A stretch of DNA of 64,000 nt from Actinobacteria bacterium IMCC26207 (GCA_001025035.1 LCZK01000009.1:62001-126000); one strand, 5' to 3'; numbered from the stretch's first letter, positions 53,259-64,000 are shown. Notes: a model not told the origin generated them from the sequence alone. Translations and numbers: made by a program.

Positions 53259-54421
53259 CACTGGGCGCCCGGGCGAATACTCGGCGGGCTCATGACCATC
53301 AGGTCAGCCTTTTGGAACTCTTTGAGCGAGCCATACCCAGTTACTGCCATGGACTTGCGAAGTGCACCCATCAGATTGGTGCGGCCATCTGCTCGGTCCG
53401 AGGGGCCATTCAGGATTTGTTCCAGACTGCCCACTTGATCCATCCGCCGCATTCCGCCGCGCGGCAGGCTGTGGTGGAAGCTGGAACGGGACCACAGAGC
53501 TCCACCTGCGGGGGCCTCGTCAGCACGAGCGAGTGGGGATCCAAGCATGACGCCGTCTGCCCCGCAGACCACGGCTTTGGCAATGTCTCCACCCGTGCGC
53601 ATGCCGCCGTCGGCAATGACGTGGACATAGACGCCAGTTTCATCAAGGTGACGCATGCGCGCTGCGCGTGCATCGGCAATTGCAGTGGCTTGCGGGTTAC
53701 CAACTCCAAGGACCCGTCCAGTGGTTGAGGCAACCCCAGGACCGACACCCACCAACACTCCTGCTGCACCGGTTCGCATGAGGTGAAGTGCGGCTTGGTA
53801 GCTCGCGCAACCGCCTACGAGAACGGGTACTTCCAAGCGGCGAACGAGGTGCTTCAGGTCTAACGGCTCGTGGGCACCCTCCGTGAGGTGCTCAGCAGAA
53901 GTTACCGTGCCGTGAATAACTAACAGGTCTGGCTCAGAACGAACGATATGAGCGAGCAGTGACTCGGTTGAGGCTGGAGTAACCGCAATACATACCGTTG
54001 CACCAGCTTCGCGAATCTCGGACACTCTCTGCGCAATCAAATCTGGTTGAACAGCACTGGAGTAGATCTCTCGCATGCGAGTAATCCGCTCGGTCTCACT
54101 CCCCTGCCCCGACCCGCGCTGAGCAGTCAGTTCTGCAATCTCGAAAAGGACATCAGTCGGGTCCTCGTATCTGCACCAGAGGCCTTCGGCATGCACTGCT
54201 GCTGCACCACCGAGGCGGCCCATCTCTATTGCAGTGGCGGGGCTACTCACTCCGTCGAGTGGTGCCGCAATCACAGGAATCTCAAACTGATACGCGTCAA
54301 TCTGCCAAGAGGTCTCGACCTCATCTGCGTCACGGGTGCGACGGCTCGGCACGATGGCTACCTCGTCAAGGGAATACCCCCGGCGGCCAGACTTGCCGAT
54401 GCCGATTTCGATTTCTGCCAC
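53258..54421 (-). CDS. guaB3: GuaB3-type IMP dehydrogenase-related protein, catalytic Cys replaced by Ser
   Basis: TIM-barrel relative of IMP dehydrogenase without CBS domains, about 387 aa, the family found beside guaB in actinobacteria. It begins [20 protein letters not shown] and keeps [12 protein letters not shown] and [30 protein letters not shown]. The loop that holds the catalytic Cys in GuaB (GSICTTR) reads GVASTTGR here, with Ser. GTG 54421 is preferred: GAAGG lies five bases ahead. It adjoins guaA by one base. True activity unclear. Confidence 0.9.
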   Translation of the reverse strand: MAEIEIGIGKSGRRGYSLDEVAIVPSRRTRDADEVETSWQIDAYQFEIPVIAAPLDGVSSPATAIEMGRLGGAAAVHAEGLWCRYEDPTDVLFEIAELTAQRGSGQGSETERITRMREIYSSAVQPDLIAQRVSEIREAGATVCIAVTPASTESLLAHIVRSEPDLLVIHGTVTSAEHLTEGAHEPLDLKHLVRRLEVPVLVGGCASYQAALHLMRTGAAGVLVGVGPGVASTTGRVLGVGNPQATAIADARAARMRHLDETGVYVHVIADGGMRTGGDIAKAVVCGADGVMLGSPLARADEAPAGGALWSRSSFHHSLPRGGMRRMDQVGSLEQILNGPSDRADGRTNLMGALRKSMAVTGYGSLKEFQKADLMVMSPPSIRPGAQ

Positions 54422-54526
54422 GGTCACCTTCAAGGAATTGGGAAAGGTGGGAGTCTAGGCCCTCTACAGCAACTCCGAGACCTCAGACCTGCTACGAAGA
54501 GCAGATCGAGAGGTACTCGTGCAGGG

Positions 54527-54916
54527 CTAACTCTTGATAGAGCGAAGAATCTGCCGGGCAACGGTTGCATTCATCTGATAGACGACCTTGCCGGCGGCCT
54601 TTGTTGCTTGGTGAACCACGCCACCCCCGGTTGACTCTTCGATGGTGTCGAGGCCAGCCACCACTGCATCTTTTGCTGCATCGGTGACTTTGTAGCCCAT
54701 GTTGGTGAGGCCTTTGACAACATCTGATTGCGCAATCGGCTCTGGAGCTGAGGTGGCGATGATACGCAGGGCCTCTTTGGTGAGTTCAGCCCCTTGGCTG
54801 ACGGCTTGCACAGCGCTGATATTGCCCTGCTCCGTACCCTCTACCGAGGCCAGCCACCGGCGAACCTTGATCAGAATCTCGCCGTTGGTTTCACCTTCGA
54901 AACTTAAGGTTGGCAT
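54527..54916 (-). CDS. unknown small protein between guaB3 and guaB
   Basis: 129 aa, not recognised. GGGAGA five bases before ATG 54916. A beta-rich start (TLSFEGETNGEILIKVRRWL) is followed by helices with AVSQGAELTKEALRIIATSAP, LTNMGYKVTDAAKDAVVAGL and a Gly-rich turn. It could be a small DNA- or protein-binding domain (the middle looks winged-helix-like) but no family is claimed. It is divergent from guaB and upstream of guaB3 on the same strand, so its role may relate to guanine nucleotide control. Confidence 0.65.
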   Translation of the reverse strand: MPTLSFEGETNGEILIKVRRWLASVEGTEQGNISAVQAVSQGAELTKEALRIIATSAPEPIAQSDVVKGLTNMGYKVTDAAKDAVVAGLDTIEESTGGGVVHQATKAAGKVVYQMNATVARQILRSIKS

Positions 54917-55006
54917 GTCAGTCTCCCTGGGCAGTTGGCGACACATTGCCGCCGCTACCAAGTTAGCTGCGCAACGGCCCTCTAGGAGCCTTCCGGTTGG
55001 AGTGAC

Positions 55007-56586
<1,580 letters not shown>

Positions 56587-56587
<1 letters not shown>

Positions 56588-56605
56588 GCAGCCGGACTGG
56601 CTGCT
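56587..56605. terminator. hairpin between convergent guaB and RCC1 genes
   Basis: agcagcc (56587-56593) pairs with ggctgct (56599-56605), loop of five. It overlaps the stop codon of the RCC1 gene; no U-run. Confidence 0.45.
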
Positions 56606-57908
56606 ACAGAGCAGTCACCGACACGGGTTCGAGCGATGCAACATTGTCGCCGGTGCCGAGTTGACCAGAGGAATTATCGCCCCAGCACAAGGCCGCACCA
56701 TTGGTCCGCAGCGCACAGGTGTGATCATCACCGGCAACAATCAGTGCAAGCCCAATTAGGCCGACTACTGCTTGAGGCGTTGAGTTGTTCACTGCAGTGC
56801 CATCACCTAACTGGCCACTGCTATTGCGTCCCCAACAGGCCGCAGCCCCAGCACCGGCGATGCCACAGGCATGTTCCCCGCCAGAAGTGATCGAAGAAAC
56901 AGCGGTCAGACTGATAACTGCCTGAGGGGTGTTCGCAAGTCGTGGCACTGGGGGTGGGTCACCCTCGACCGGAGGGGGTGGCAAAAAGACACCGTTGCCG
57001 AGTTGCCCGTAGTAGTTGTCTCCCCAGCACACGGGCAGCCCAGTTGCTCGGTTTGCGCAAGTAAACGACCCACCAGCGACTACCGATGTTGCGTTCGTTA
57101 GTCCAACCACAGAGCCAGCAACGTTCTCGTCTAGGAAGGTGCCACGGCCTAGCTGGCCGTTGTTACTCGCTCCCCAACACGAGACACTGCCTGTGTTGAT
57201 GAGCGCACAGGTATGAGCCTCTCCAGCCGTGACAGCGACAGCGCCAGTGAGCACCGCAACACTTCGCGGTGTCGAAGCCGAAGAGTTCGAGCCCGTTCCG
57301 AGCTGACCGCTGAAGTTGTCTCCCCAGCAAGCAACCTTGCCGGTGGACTTGACTGCACATGTGTGGTCTCCGCCGGTTGCGATGCGCACCACGTCGGTCA
57401 GATTAAACGCCATGACCGGAACCGAGCTGTTGGTCTCGCTGCCGTCTCCGAGCTGACCAGAGGAGTTGTTCCCCCAACAGGTGACCTCATGACTCGAGAG
57501 CAGGGCACAGGTGTGGTATCCCCCGGCAGCAAGAGCAAGAACCCCAGTCAGTCCAGAAACCTGAACCGGAATTGATGAGGAAACAGTGCTGCTGTTACCA
57601 AGTTGGCCGAGTGAATTATTGCCCCAGCATCGCACGGTGGCGTTTGGTCGAAGCGAGCAGGTGTGCTGCCGGCCGGCTACCAGAGTTGGTGTTGTGGACC
57701 CTCCTGGCAGGGTGGTCGTGGTTCCGCCGCCGCCACCGGGAGTTGTAGTTGTCGTTCCTCCACCGCCAAGGGTGGTGGTGGTGACCCCACCGCCTCCGGC
57801 TGGGGGCGTTACAGCGCAAGCACCCAGAACCAGTGCAACAAGTCCGAGAGCACTCAGAGCAAGGCTTACTCGCCTTGCTCTGAGTCTCGGATGTGTCCGT
57901 TCCGCCAT
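56604..57908 (-). CDS. RCC1-repeat lipoprotein with a Cys pair in each blade
   Basis: Exported lipoprotein of 434 aa (lipobox VLGAC, Cys31; GGAG six bases before ATG 57908). A low-complexity linker of GGGG and TTTT blocks (about 37-72) is followed by seven RCC1-like repeats. They share the pattern AGG-x-HTCAL-x5-V-x-CWG-x-N-x2-GQLG-x-G, the number needed for a closed seven-bladed propeller. Every repeat carries two Cys (HTC and CWG), 14 in all, probably disulfide-linked. The ligand is unknown. It lies upstream of two other giant surface proteins. Confidence 0.9.
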   Translation of the reverse strand: MAERTHPRLRARRVSLALSALGLVALVLGACAVTPPAGGGGVTTTTLGGGGTTTTTPGGGGGTTTTLPGGSTTPTLVAGRQHTCSLRPNATVRCWGNNSLGQLGNSSTVSSSIPVQVSGLTGVLALAAGGYHTCALLSSHEVTCWGNNSSGQLGDGSETNSSVPVMAFNLTDVVRIATGGDHTCAVKSTGKVACWGDNFSGQLGTGSNSSASTPRSVAVLTGAVAVTAGEAHTCALINTGSVSCWGASNNGQLGRGTFLDENVAGSVVGLTNATSVVAGGSFTCANRATGLPVCWGDNYYGQLGNGVFLPPPPVEGDPPPVPRLANTPQAVISLTAVSSITSGGEHACGIAGAGAAACWGRNSSGQLGDGTAVNNSTPQAVVGLIGLALIVAGDDHTCALRTNGAALCWGDNSSGQLGTGDNVASLEPVSVTAL

Positions 57909-57960
57909 GGTTCTCTCCCCTACCCTGCTCAATTACCCCTGAACCAGCCGATGCGAGCTA

Positions 57961-60900
57961 TTACGCACGATCGTCGATGGTGAACAGCAGGTTATATGTC
58001 CGTCCTGCAGTGGTACCCGACCCACTACCTCGAGCCGAGGTGGCAGATGGGCTTGTCAACGGGGTGAGGAAGAGCGAGGTGCTGACATCGTTGATGCCGT
58101 TTGTTGCATCGCTGACAACCACCGTTCCAAGGAATGCGTTGAAGATCAGCACTCGATTCAGGTTGACGGTTACTGATGCAACAGAGTTGCCTGCACCTGC
58201 GTACGGAGCGGTTCCGGTCACGCTCTTGATGCCAAATGCATCTCGAGTGATCTTGAGGCTGCCTCCCTGGGTCTTGCCGTCGAAGGTGTAGTTCACGCCT
58301 CCAACAAACTGAAGCTTGATCCGGTCCGAGGCGGCAGCGGTTGGGTCGACAGTTACCGTCTCGGTTACCGAGGTGGTCGCACCGCGATTATCGGTGAGCT
58401 TCAGCGTGACGGTGTAGGTACCAGGTGTGGAGTAGGTCACCTGAGTCTGCAAGCCCGAGGCTGTGCGACCATCGCCAAAGTCCCAGGCGTATGTCGTGAT
58501 TTGTCCATCTGTGTCAGTCGATCCGGCTGCGCTGAGCTGTACGAGCAGCGGAGCAGGACCAGAGGTCGGCAAGGCCGAGATGACTGCAATAGGCCGGGCG
58601 TTCGCTGCGCCCGCAACCACGGTCACTGTGGTGTTACGGCTCGTGCCGCGATTGTCAGTCACCGTCAGGCGGATGACATAGGTGCCGGCGGTAGTGAACG
58701 TGGTTTGTCCAAGTGCACCGGTAGCGAGTTGCCCGTTACCGAAGTTCCAGGCATAGCTCACGACTGAGCCGTCAGCGTCGCTCGACCCTGCACCGTTGAC
58801 GTTGACCAGAAGTGGTGCGCTGCCAGTCAGCGGGGTAGCCGTAAAGGAAGGCACTGGCGCAATATTGGGCGGATTGACTACAACGGTTGTGGACTTGACA
58901 GCTGAAGCGCCATCGTTATCAGTCACTGTTAGCGAAACCGTATAGGTGCCTGGCGTGTCGTAAATGGCACTCGGGTTCGGATTCGTTGAACTCGTTCCGT
59001 TACCAAAGTTCCAGGCGTAGCCTGCGATTGCGCCATCAGCGTCTTGCGAACCGGCGCTGCTGAGTTGCACGAGTAGCGGTGCGCTTCCAACGCTTGGCGT
59101 AGCTGCCACTGCAACAGTCGGTGACTGATTTGGTGGACGATTTACCGTAATCGTGCGAGACACTGACCCAGTAGCGCCCTTGTTGTCGGTCACTGTCAGA
59201 GTTGCAGTGTAGGTACCGGGGAGCGTGTAGGTGGCTGCAGGAGGGGTGACTCCCGAGCCGTTCTGGCCGTTACCAAAGTTCCATGCGTAGGTCGCAATAG
59301 TTCCGTCAACATCACTGGATCCGGAACCATTGAAGTTCACCTGCAGCGGTGCAGTTCCAGAAACCACATCGGAGCTAATGACAGCGCCTGGTGGAATATT
59401 GGAATCTGCAGACACGTTGATGGTGAGCGTCTGGGTGCTGGTAGCACCGCGATCGTCAGTCACAACCAGAGTCACGGTATAGGACCCAATTGAGGAAAAC
59501 ACTGCCTGAGCGCTCGGGCCGGTAGCGGTTTGACCGTTACCCAAGTCCCATGCGTAGGTGGCAATAGAGCCATCGGCATCTGAAGAGTTGCCACCAGAGA
59601 GGTTCACCGTGAGCGGAACCGTACCGGCTACGGAGACCGTTGTAATGACCGCACTTGGCGCAATATTCGGTGCGCCAGTCACGACGGTTTGCTTCGTTGC
59701 AGTGCCAGTGGCGCCACGATTATCGGTCACGGTCAGCGTCGTGGTGTACGTGCCAGGCGCCGTGTAGTTGGCTGAAGCGACTGCACCAGTTGCCGTTCGG
59801 CCGTTGCCGAAGTCCCATGCATAACTAGACACGGAACCGTCTGAGTCACTCGAGCCACTGCCATCGAAAGTCACCGCGTAGGGCGCTAGGCCACCAGATC
59901 CGGAGCTACCAATTGCAGCCGTTGGCGGCACATTCGGTGGCACATTAACGGTGATGGTCTTGGTGGATACATCTTTGTCGCCGTCGCTATCAGTGACAGT
60001 CAGCTTGGACTGATAGGTACCGGGGGTGGAATAGGTGGTGAATGCAGTCGGGCCTGTTGCCGTCTGGCCGTTACCGAAATCCCATGCATAGCTGCTGATC
60101 GTCTTTACAGCAGTGGAACCCGTTCCGTTGAAGTTCACAGTCAGAGGGGCATTGCCAGTGGATACCGAGGGAACGTTTGAGGCCTTGACGCCCTTGGTCA
60201 CCTTTGGATTGGCCTCAACCACAACAATGGCAGTGTTCACGCCCGAGGCTGCAGGAACTCCGACCTCTGCGTTGAGCGGGCCGTTTGCTGCACCAAGCGT
60301 GGCGCAACCTGAGGCACCGGGGGCCGAGAAGGAGTTGTCTACAAAGGTTGCCCGGCCAGTTTCATCGTTGTAGGGAACGCCGCTAATGGGCTCGTTGGGG
60401 ATCGGCGGGTTGGTGGTACCGGTCTTGAAGGACAAGTTGATGGGAGAAATACCACAGGCCGAGGTGAGGTCCTGTCCCTGTGGGGCACCTTGGATGCTGA
60501 TCTTCACAGAAATATTCAGACTTGCTACTCCCGTAATGGGGTTCAGGTTTCCTGTTCCTGCGCCAGTTGGCTGAATCTGGAAGGTGATCACTGCACCAAC
60601 GGCATAGGTATAGACGGGCGGGAAGAAAATCCCCGACTGCGGGATCGTTACGGCACCTGCTGCGTTGACCGTTCCGTTGATCGTGCTGTCCTGCTTGGCC
60701 TGAAAGCCAGTCTGCACTTCTGAGGCGTCTAGAAGGCTGGTGCACTGAGGGTCGGACGGGTAATCGATAACCACGTCTTGGCCATCATCGTTGTTCCTGC
60801 CGTCAGCACACTCGACCACGTCAGCCGGCTTCAGCGGGAAGGTCTGAGCACCAAGAACGAATGTGCCGTCAACGATCTTTAGGTTGAGCGAACCCGGGTT

Positions 60901-61041
60901 GCCAACAGGCTGCGCTCCCGCCATCGGGTTGACCACAGCAGCTCCTGCCAGAAGGGCTCCTGCGATGATCAGGGCTTTGACACGCCCGGAAAGCAGGCTT
61001 CGTCGCCGGTTGTGACTAGTCGTTGAGCCTAGTGAGTTCAT
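57961..61041 (-). CDS. secreted multi-PKD-domain protein
   Basis: Exported protein of about 1026 aa. A signal peptide (RVKALIIAGALLAGAAVV, cleavage near AGA) precedes an N-terminal domain with the loop DGRNNDDGQDVVIDYPSDP. Seven PKD domains follow, each with a variant of APLxVxxxGxGSSDxDGxIxxYAWDFGNGxT and a VTDNxGATxT end. A separate C-terminal beta domain comes last (KLQFVGGVNYTFDGKTQGG). ATG 61041 is chosen for its GGGGG ribosome site; in-frame ATG 61089 and GTG 61098 are alternatives. PKD arrays act as stiff spacers or adhesive domains on cell surfaces. No sorting signal is seen. Confidence 0.88.
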   Translation of the reverse strand: MNSLGSTTSHNRRRSLLSGRVKALIIAGALLAGAAVVNPMAGAQPVGNPGSLNLKIVDGTFVLGAQTFPLKPADVVECADGRNNDDGQDVVIDYPSDPQCTSLLDASEVQTGFQAKQDSTINGTVNAAGAVTIPQSGIFFPPVYTYAVGAVITFQIQPTGAGTGNLNPITGVASLNISVKISIQGAPQGQDLTSACGISPINLSFKTGTTNPPIPNEPISGVPYNDETGRATFVDNSFSAPGASGCATLGAANGPLNAEVGVPAASGVNTAIVVVEANPKVTKGVKASNVPSVSTGNAPLTVNFNGTGSTAVKTISSYAWDFGNGQTATGPTAFTTYSTPGTYQSKLTVTDSDGDKDVSTKTITVNVPPNVPPTAAIGSSGSGGLAPYAVTFDGSGSSDSDGSVSSYAWDFGNGRTATGAVASANYTAPGTYTTTLTVTDNRGATGTATKQTVVTGAPNIAPSAVITTVSVAGTVPLTVNLSGGNSSDADGSIATYAWDLGNGQTATGPSAQAVFSSIGSYTVTLVVTDDRGATSTQTLTINVSADSNIPPGAVISSDVVSGTAPLQVNFNGSGSSDVDGTIATYAWNFGNGQNGSGVTPPAATYTLPGTYTATLTVTDNKGATGSVSRTITVNRPPNQSPTVAVAATPSVGSAPLLVQLSSAGSQDADGAIAGYAWNFGNGTSSTNPNPSAIYDTPGTYTVSLTVTDNDGASAVKSTTVVVNPPNIAPVPSFTATPLTGSAPLLVNVNGAGSSDADGSVVSYAWNFGNGQLATGALGQTTFTTAGTYVIRLTVTDNRGTSRNTTVTVVAGAANARPIAVISALPTSGPAPLLVQLSAAGSTDTDGQITTYAWDFGDGRTASGLQTQVTYSTPGTYTVTLKLTDNRGATTSVTETVTVDPTAAASDRIKLQFVGGVNYTFDGKTQGGSLKITRDAFGIKSVTGTAPYAGAGNSVASVTVNLNRVLIFNAFLGTVVVSDATNGINDVSTSLFLTPLTSPSATSARGSGSGTTAGRTYNLLFTIDDRA

Positions 61042-61190
61042 CTTGGTCCCCCTGGAATTTCTGACTTGAGCATTCGGTTGAGTTTTCATCGCCTGCACTT
61101 CCCTCTGCTGGTGTGGTACTCGTACTGCGTTTTCTGTACTGACTGTGACTTACTGCTTGACTGAGATTGATTGCGTGAAACGAATCGGAA

Positions 61191-61223
61191 GCACGGATTG
61201 GAGCCTTGGGCGCCAATCCGTGC
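61191..61223 (-). terminator. hairpin after the Gly-rich PKD gene
   Basis: gcacggattgg (61191-61201) pairs exactly with ccaatccgtgc (61213-61223), loop of 11, starting eight bases after the stop of the upstream gene on the minus strand. A pyrimidine-rich stretch follows. Likely terminator. Confidence 0.7.
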
Positions 61224-61230
61224 CCAACAC

Positions 61231-64000
61231 TTATGAGATGGTGATCGTGATTGGCGCCGATGTGGTCTGGGCGCCGTTGTTATCGGTCACCCGGACGGTG
61301 ACGTTGTAGGTACCTGGCGTGCTGAACTTCTTAGTTGATGGATTCGCCGCCGTAGCGAAGGTTCCATCACCGAAGTTCCAGAGGTACGAGGACACGGTGC
61401 CATCAGAATCTGCAGCGTTAGCTGTGAAGCTGAAGATGGTGACGCCGCTCGTACCAGAGGTGACATTTACTGCTGGCGAGGCCGTGGGTGCCACATTGTC
61501 GAGCACCGTCACAGTCAGGCTTGCAGTAGAGGATGCACCGTTGTCATCAGTGATGGTCAGGACCACGCTGTAGACACCGGCTGTGGTGTACATGTGCGTC
61601 GGGCTAGCCGCAGCACTCGAAGCAGTTCCGTCACCGAAGTCCCAGCTGCGAGCAAAGGTTCCATCGGGATCGGCTGATCCAACCGAGCCAAAGGTGAAGG
61701 TAGTGATGTTGGTCTTACCAGCCGAGGGGCTGACCTGAGCGGCCGCCGTAGGCGTGATGTTGTTGACCGTGGTCACTCCGACTGTCTTGGACTTGGTCGC
61801 CCCGTTGTTGTCGGTCACCGTGAGCGTTGCTGTGTACGAGCCTGCGGCGTTGTACACATGCGTCGGGTTGGCAGTGGTGTCTGCTGGGGAGCTGTCACCG
61901 AAGTTCCAACTGTAGGCAGCGATGGTTCCATCAGAATCGGTGGATCCAGCAGAGCTGAATTGGAAGGTCGTGAACAGTGCCTTGCCGCTTGCCGGTGTGA
62001 CTGAAGCTGAAGCTACTGGCAACACGTTGTTGGCCACTGTGACGGTCACCGACTTGGAGTTGGTGGCTGCCTGATTGTCGGTCACCCTTACGGTTGCGGT
62101 GTAGGTGCCCGCAGTTGTGTAGGTGTGACTTGGGGTAGCACTCGTCGAGGCTGCACCGTCACCGAATGTCCATGCGTAGGAGTTCACCGTGCCGTCGGCG
62201 TCGGTTGATCCTGAAGCATCGAAGGCGAAGTTGGTGATATTCGTCTTACCCGAGGTTGGATCCACCGTGGCCGCAGCAACCGGTGCCTGATTTGGCGCAC
62301 CGATGTTCATGATCAACGTTGACGTGGCGGTAACGCCGTTGTCGTCGGTGATGGTCAGGGTCACGGTAAAGGTGCCTTGGCTGGCATAGGTGTGACTCGG
62401 GCTAGCTGCCGAACTGGTAGCTGTGCCGTCGCCGAAGTTCCAGTTTCGGGTGAATGTGCCGTCTGGGTCACCTGAACCGACCGAGTTGAACTGAACCGGC
62501 AGCGGGGCTTGACCGCTGCTGATATCAGATCCGGCCACTGCAGTTGGCGCCTGGTTGGCGTTCACTGTGATGGCAACCGTCTTTGTATCAGTCGCTCCGT
62601 CGTTGTCGGTCACCGTTAGCGTGGCGGTGTAGTTGCCTGAGCTGGTGTAGGTGTGGCTCGGGTTCGAGGCCGAGCTTGTGGCTGTGCCATCCCCGAAGTT
62701 CCAGCTACGGCTGACGATTGAGCCATCAGCCTCTTGGTCTGCCGAACCGGCAGAGCTGAAGGCAACCACCAAGGGCTCCTTGCCCGAGGTCGGCGTGCCT
62801 GAAGCCACTGCTATCGGAGCCAGGTTGGGGTCACGCACGTTGATCGACACGGTCTTGGTGTCGGTGCCACCCTCTTCGTCGGTCACCGTCAGCGTTGCCG
62901 CATAGGTGGACGGGAGGATGTAGGTGTGACTCGGGTTGGCATCAGTAGAAGACCCACCGTCACCAAAGTCCCAGTTGTAGCTGACAATGATTCCGTCGGA
63001 ATCAGTGGAGCCAGCCGAGGAGAAGTTCACCAGGAGCGGGAACACGCCACGGATAGGCGTTGCGCTAGCAACCGCCGTGGGCGCAACGTTGACAGACACG
63101 GCAATCACTACCGACTGGGTGCTGGTTGCCCCATCGTCATCAGTGACCGTCAAGACTGCAGTCTTGCTTCCGGTAGAGGTATAGGTGTGAGTTGGGTTCT
63201 GCGAGGAATCCAGGGCTGAACCATCACCGAAGTTCCAGCTGTAGCTGACGATCGTGCCGTCAGCGTCAGTGGAACCAGCCGAGGAGAACTCGACTGGAAG
63301 GGGCTTGCGCCCCGCTGTAGGTGATGCAGAAGCAACTGCTACCGGAGCGCTGTTGGAGTGCAAGCGAGTTGAGCGTGCACCCGAACCACCAGCGTTACCC
63401 GCTGCACCGCTGCCACCAGCTGTGCCAGCTGTACCGGCAAAGCCATTGCGGTTGGCTGTGTTGGTCGTGCCAAGGGCACCACCCGTACCGGCTGTTCCAC
63501 CAGTACCGGCTGCGCCAGCGGCGCCACCAGAACCTGCGGCGCCTAACGTGGCCGAGGTTGTAGAGACAACCTGGCTGCCGCTACCAACCGAGTAGACCCC
63601 AATGGATGGGCCGCCAGTACCACCGGCACCGCCCGAGCCACCACGGCCGCCTGCGGCGCCGCCGCCACCACCGCCACCTGCCGCGCTGCGGCCAGTGTTG
63701 ATGTTGGCAGGTGAACCACCGTTACCGCCGTTGCCGCCGGTTCCGGCAGTACCACCGGCACCACCATCACCACCGTTACCACCAGTACCAGTAATGATCG
63801 CTGTTCCGGTCACGGTCACCGAGGCGTTGTTGGTGAAGATTCCGAAGGAACCGCCACCAGCAGTACCTCCGCCACCACCGCCACCACCGGTGCCACCAAG
63901 GCCACCAGAGCCGCCGGAGCCGCCACGTCGACGGTTGTTGGCTGGGTTAATCAAGGTGTTGCTGCTCTCGCCACCGCCGCCGCCGCCGCCAGCGCCACCA
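61231..64000 (-). CDS. Gly-rich, multi-PKD secreted protein, N-terminus outside window
   Basis: At least 923 residues; the frame runs off the right edge, so signal peptide and N-terminus are unseen. The first about 215 visible residues are Gly/Ala-rich, low-complexity repeats (GGxGGxGGTGG) like PE-PGRS or collagen-type surface segments, broken by short Ser/Val strands. Then eight PKD domains follow, each with a form of GSTDADGTIxSYxWNFGDG and TATLTVTDNxGAT. The C-terminus ends in TSAPITITIS with no anchor. It is the upstream neighbour of the other PKD protein, and both may be adhesins or structural fibres. Confidence 0.85.
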   Translation of the reverse strand, partial: GGAGGGGGGGESSNTLINPANNRRRGGSGGSGGLGGTGGGGGGGGTAGGGSFGIFTNNASVTVTGTAIITGTGGNGGDGGAGGTAGTGGNGGNGGSPANINTGRSAAGGGGGGGAAGGRGGSGGAGGTGGPSIGVYSVGSGSQVVSTTSATLGAAGSGGAAGAAGTGGTAGTGGALGTTNTANRNGFAGTAGTAGGSGAAGNAGGSGARSTRLHSNSAPVAVASASPTAGRKPLPVEFSSAGSTDADGTIVSYSWNFGDGSALDSSQNPTHTYTSTGSKTAVLTVTDDDGATSTQSVVIAVSVNVAPTAVASATPIRGVFPLLVNFSSAGSTDSDGIIVSYNWDFGDGGSSTDANPSHTYILPSTYAATLTVTDEEGGTDTKTVSINVRDPNLAPIAVASGTPTSGKEPLVVAFSSAGSADQEADGSIVSRSWNFGDGTATSSASNPSHTYTSSGNYTATLTVTDNDGATDTKTVAITVNANQAPTAVAGSDISSGQAPLPVQFNSVGSGDPDGTFTRNWNFGDGTATSSAASPSHTYASQGTFTVTLTITDDNGVTATSTLIMNIGAPNQAPVAAATVDPTSGKTNITNFAFDASGSTDADGTVNSYAWTFGDGAASTSATPSHTYTTAGTYTATVRVTDNQAATNSKSVTVTVANNVLPVASASVTPASGKALFTTFQFSSAGSTDSDGTIAAYSWNFGDSSPADTTANPTHVYNAAGSYTATLTVTDNNGATKSKTVGVTTVNNITPTAAAQVSPSAGKTNITTFTFGSVGSADPDGTFARSWDFGDGTASSAAASPTHMYTTAGVYSVVLTITDDNGASSTASLTVTVLDNVAPTASPAVNVTSGTSGVTIFSFTANAADSDGTVSSYLWNFGDGTFATAANPSTKKFSTPGTYNVTVRVTDNNGAQTTSAPITITIS

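Overview
The window reads as a piece of chromosome from a free-living, aerobic actinobacterium, most probably of the class Acidimicrobiia. This is inferred from gene content, not from a marker gene. Supporting points: two F420-type luciferase-like oxidoreductases; the actinobacterial guaB/guaB3/guaA set; a pcrA - sucC - sucD - purN - purH order that resembles the mycobacterial one; a long-form leuA with a Leu-codon leader peptide; lipoproteins with Thr-rich linkers; and many genes that appear to be transcribed without a leader (a TAnnnT box 6-7 bases before the ATG). No rRNA, tRNA, CRISPR array, phage or insertion sequence is visible. Genes are tightly packed and no gap exceeds 300 bases.

Layout. 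1-7.7 kb: acyl-CoA/aldehyde catabolism (acyl-CoA dehydrogenase end, aminobutyraldehyde-type dehydrogenase, two HpcH/HpaI CoA-ester lyases, CorA channel, FAD amine oxidase, quinone oxidoreductase). 7.7-10.9 kb: a thioredoxin-like protein/DsbB pair, glutathione peroxidase and Zn alcohol dehydrogenase. 10.9-13.9 kb: a P-type cation pump preceded by a recognisable yybP-ykoY (Mn2+) riboswitch, which makes it a likely Mn2+ exporter. 14-24.4 kb: a GYF_2 protein, a beta-propeller lipoprotein, F420 and ATP-grasp enzymes, two crotonases, a sugar kinase and two unknown secreted proteins. 24.4-33.5 kb: arylsulfatase, a PAS-GGDEF-EAL signalling protein, a DoxX-like protein, a GH3 lipoprotein, an F420 enzyme and a CBS protein. 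33.5-40.4 kb: leuA with a complete attenuator, a MaoC/aminotransferase pair, and dusB-maf with two small enzymes. 40.4-51.4 kb: purH-purN, sucD-sucC, acyl-CoA synthetase, pcrA, dienelactone hydrolase and NlpC/P60. 51.5-56.5 kb: guaA, guaB3, guaB. 56.6-64 kb: very large secreted RCC1, PKD and Gly-rich/PKD proteins, the last running out of the window.

How the parts fit: de novo purine synthesis ends here (purN, purH make IMP; guaB and guaA convert it to GMP), next to the TCA-cycle succinyl-CoA ligase. The disulfide machinery (DsbB plus thioredoxin-like protein) would serve the exported Cys-paired RCC1 propeller. Two RNA switches are read directly from sequence: Mn2+ for the P-type pump and leucine-codon attenuation for leuA.

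The least expected genome-level pattern is the density of short tandem duplications (units of 7-27 bp). Several straddle stop codons and others lengthen the N-termini of exported or membrane proteins. Functions of the unknown proteins are not claimed beyond visible domains.
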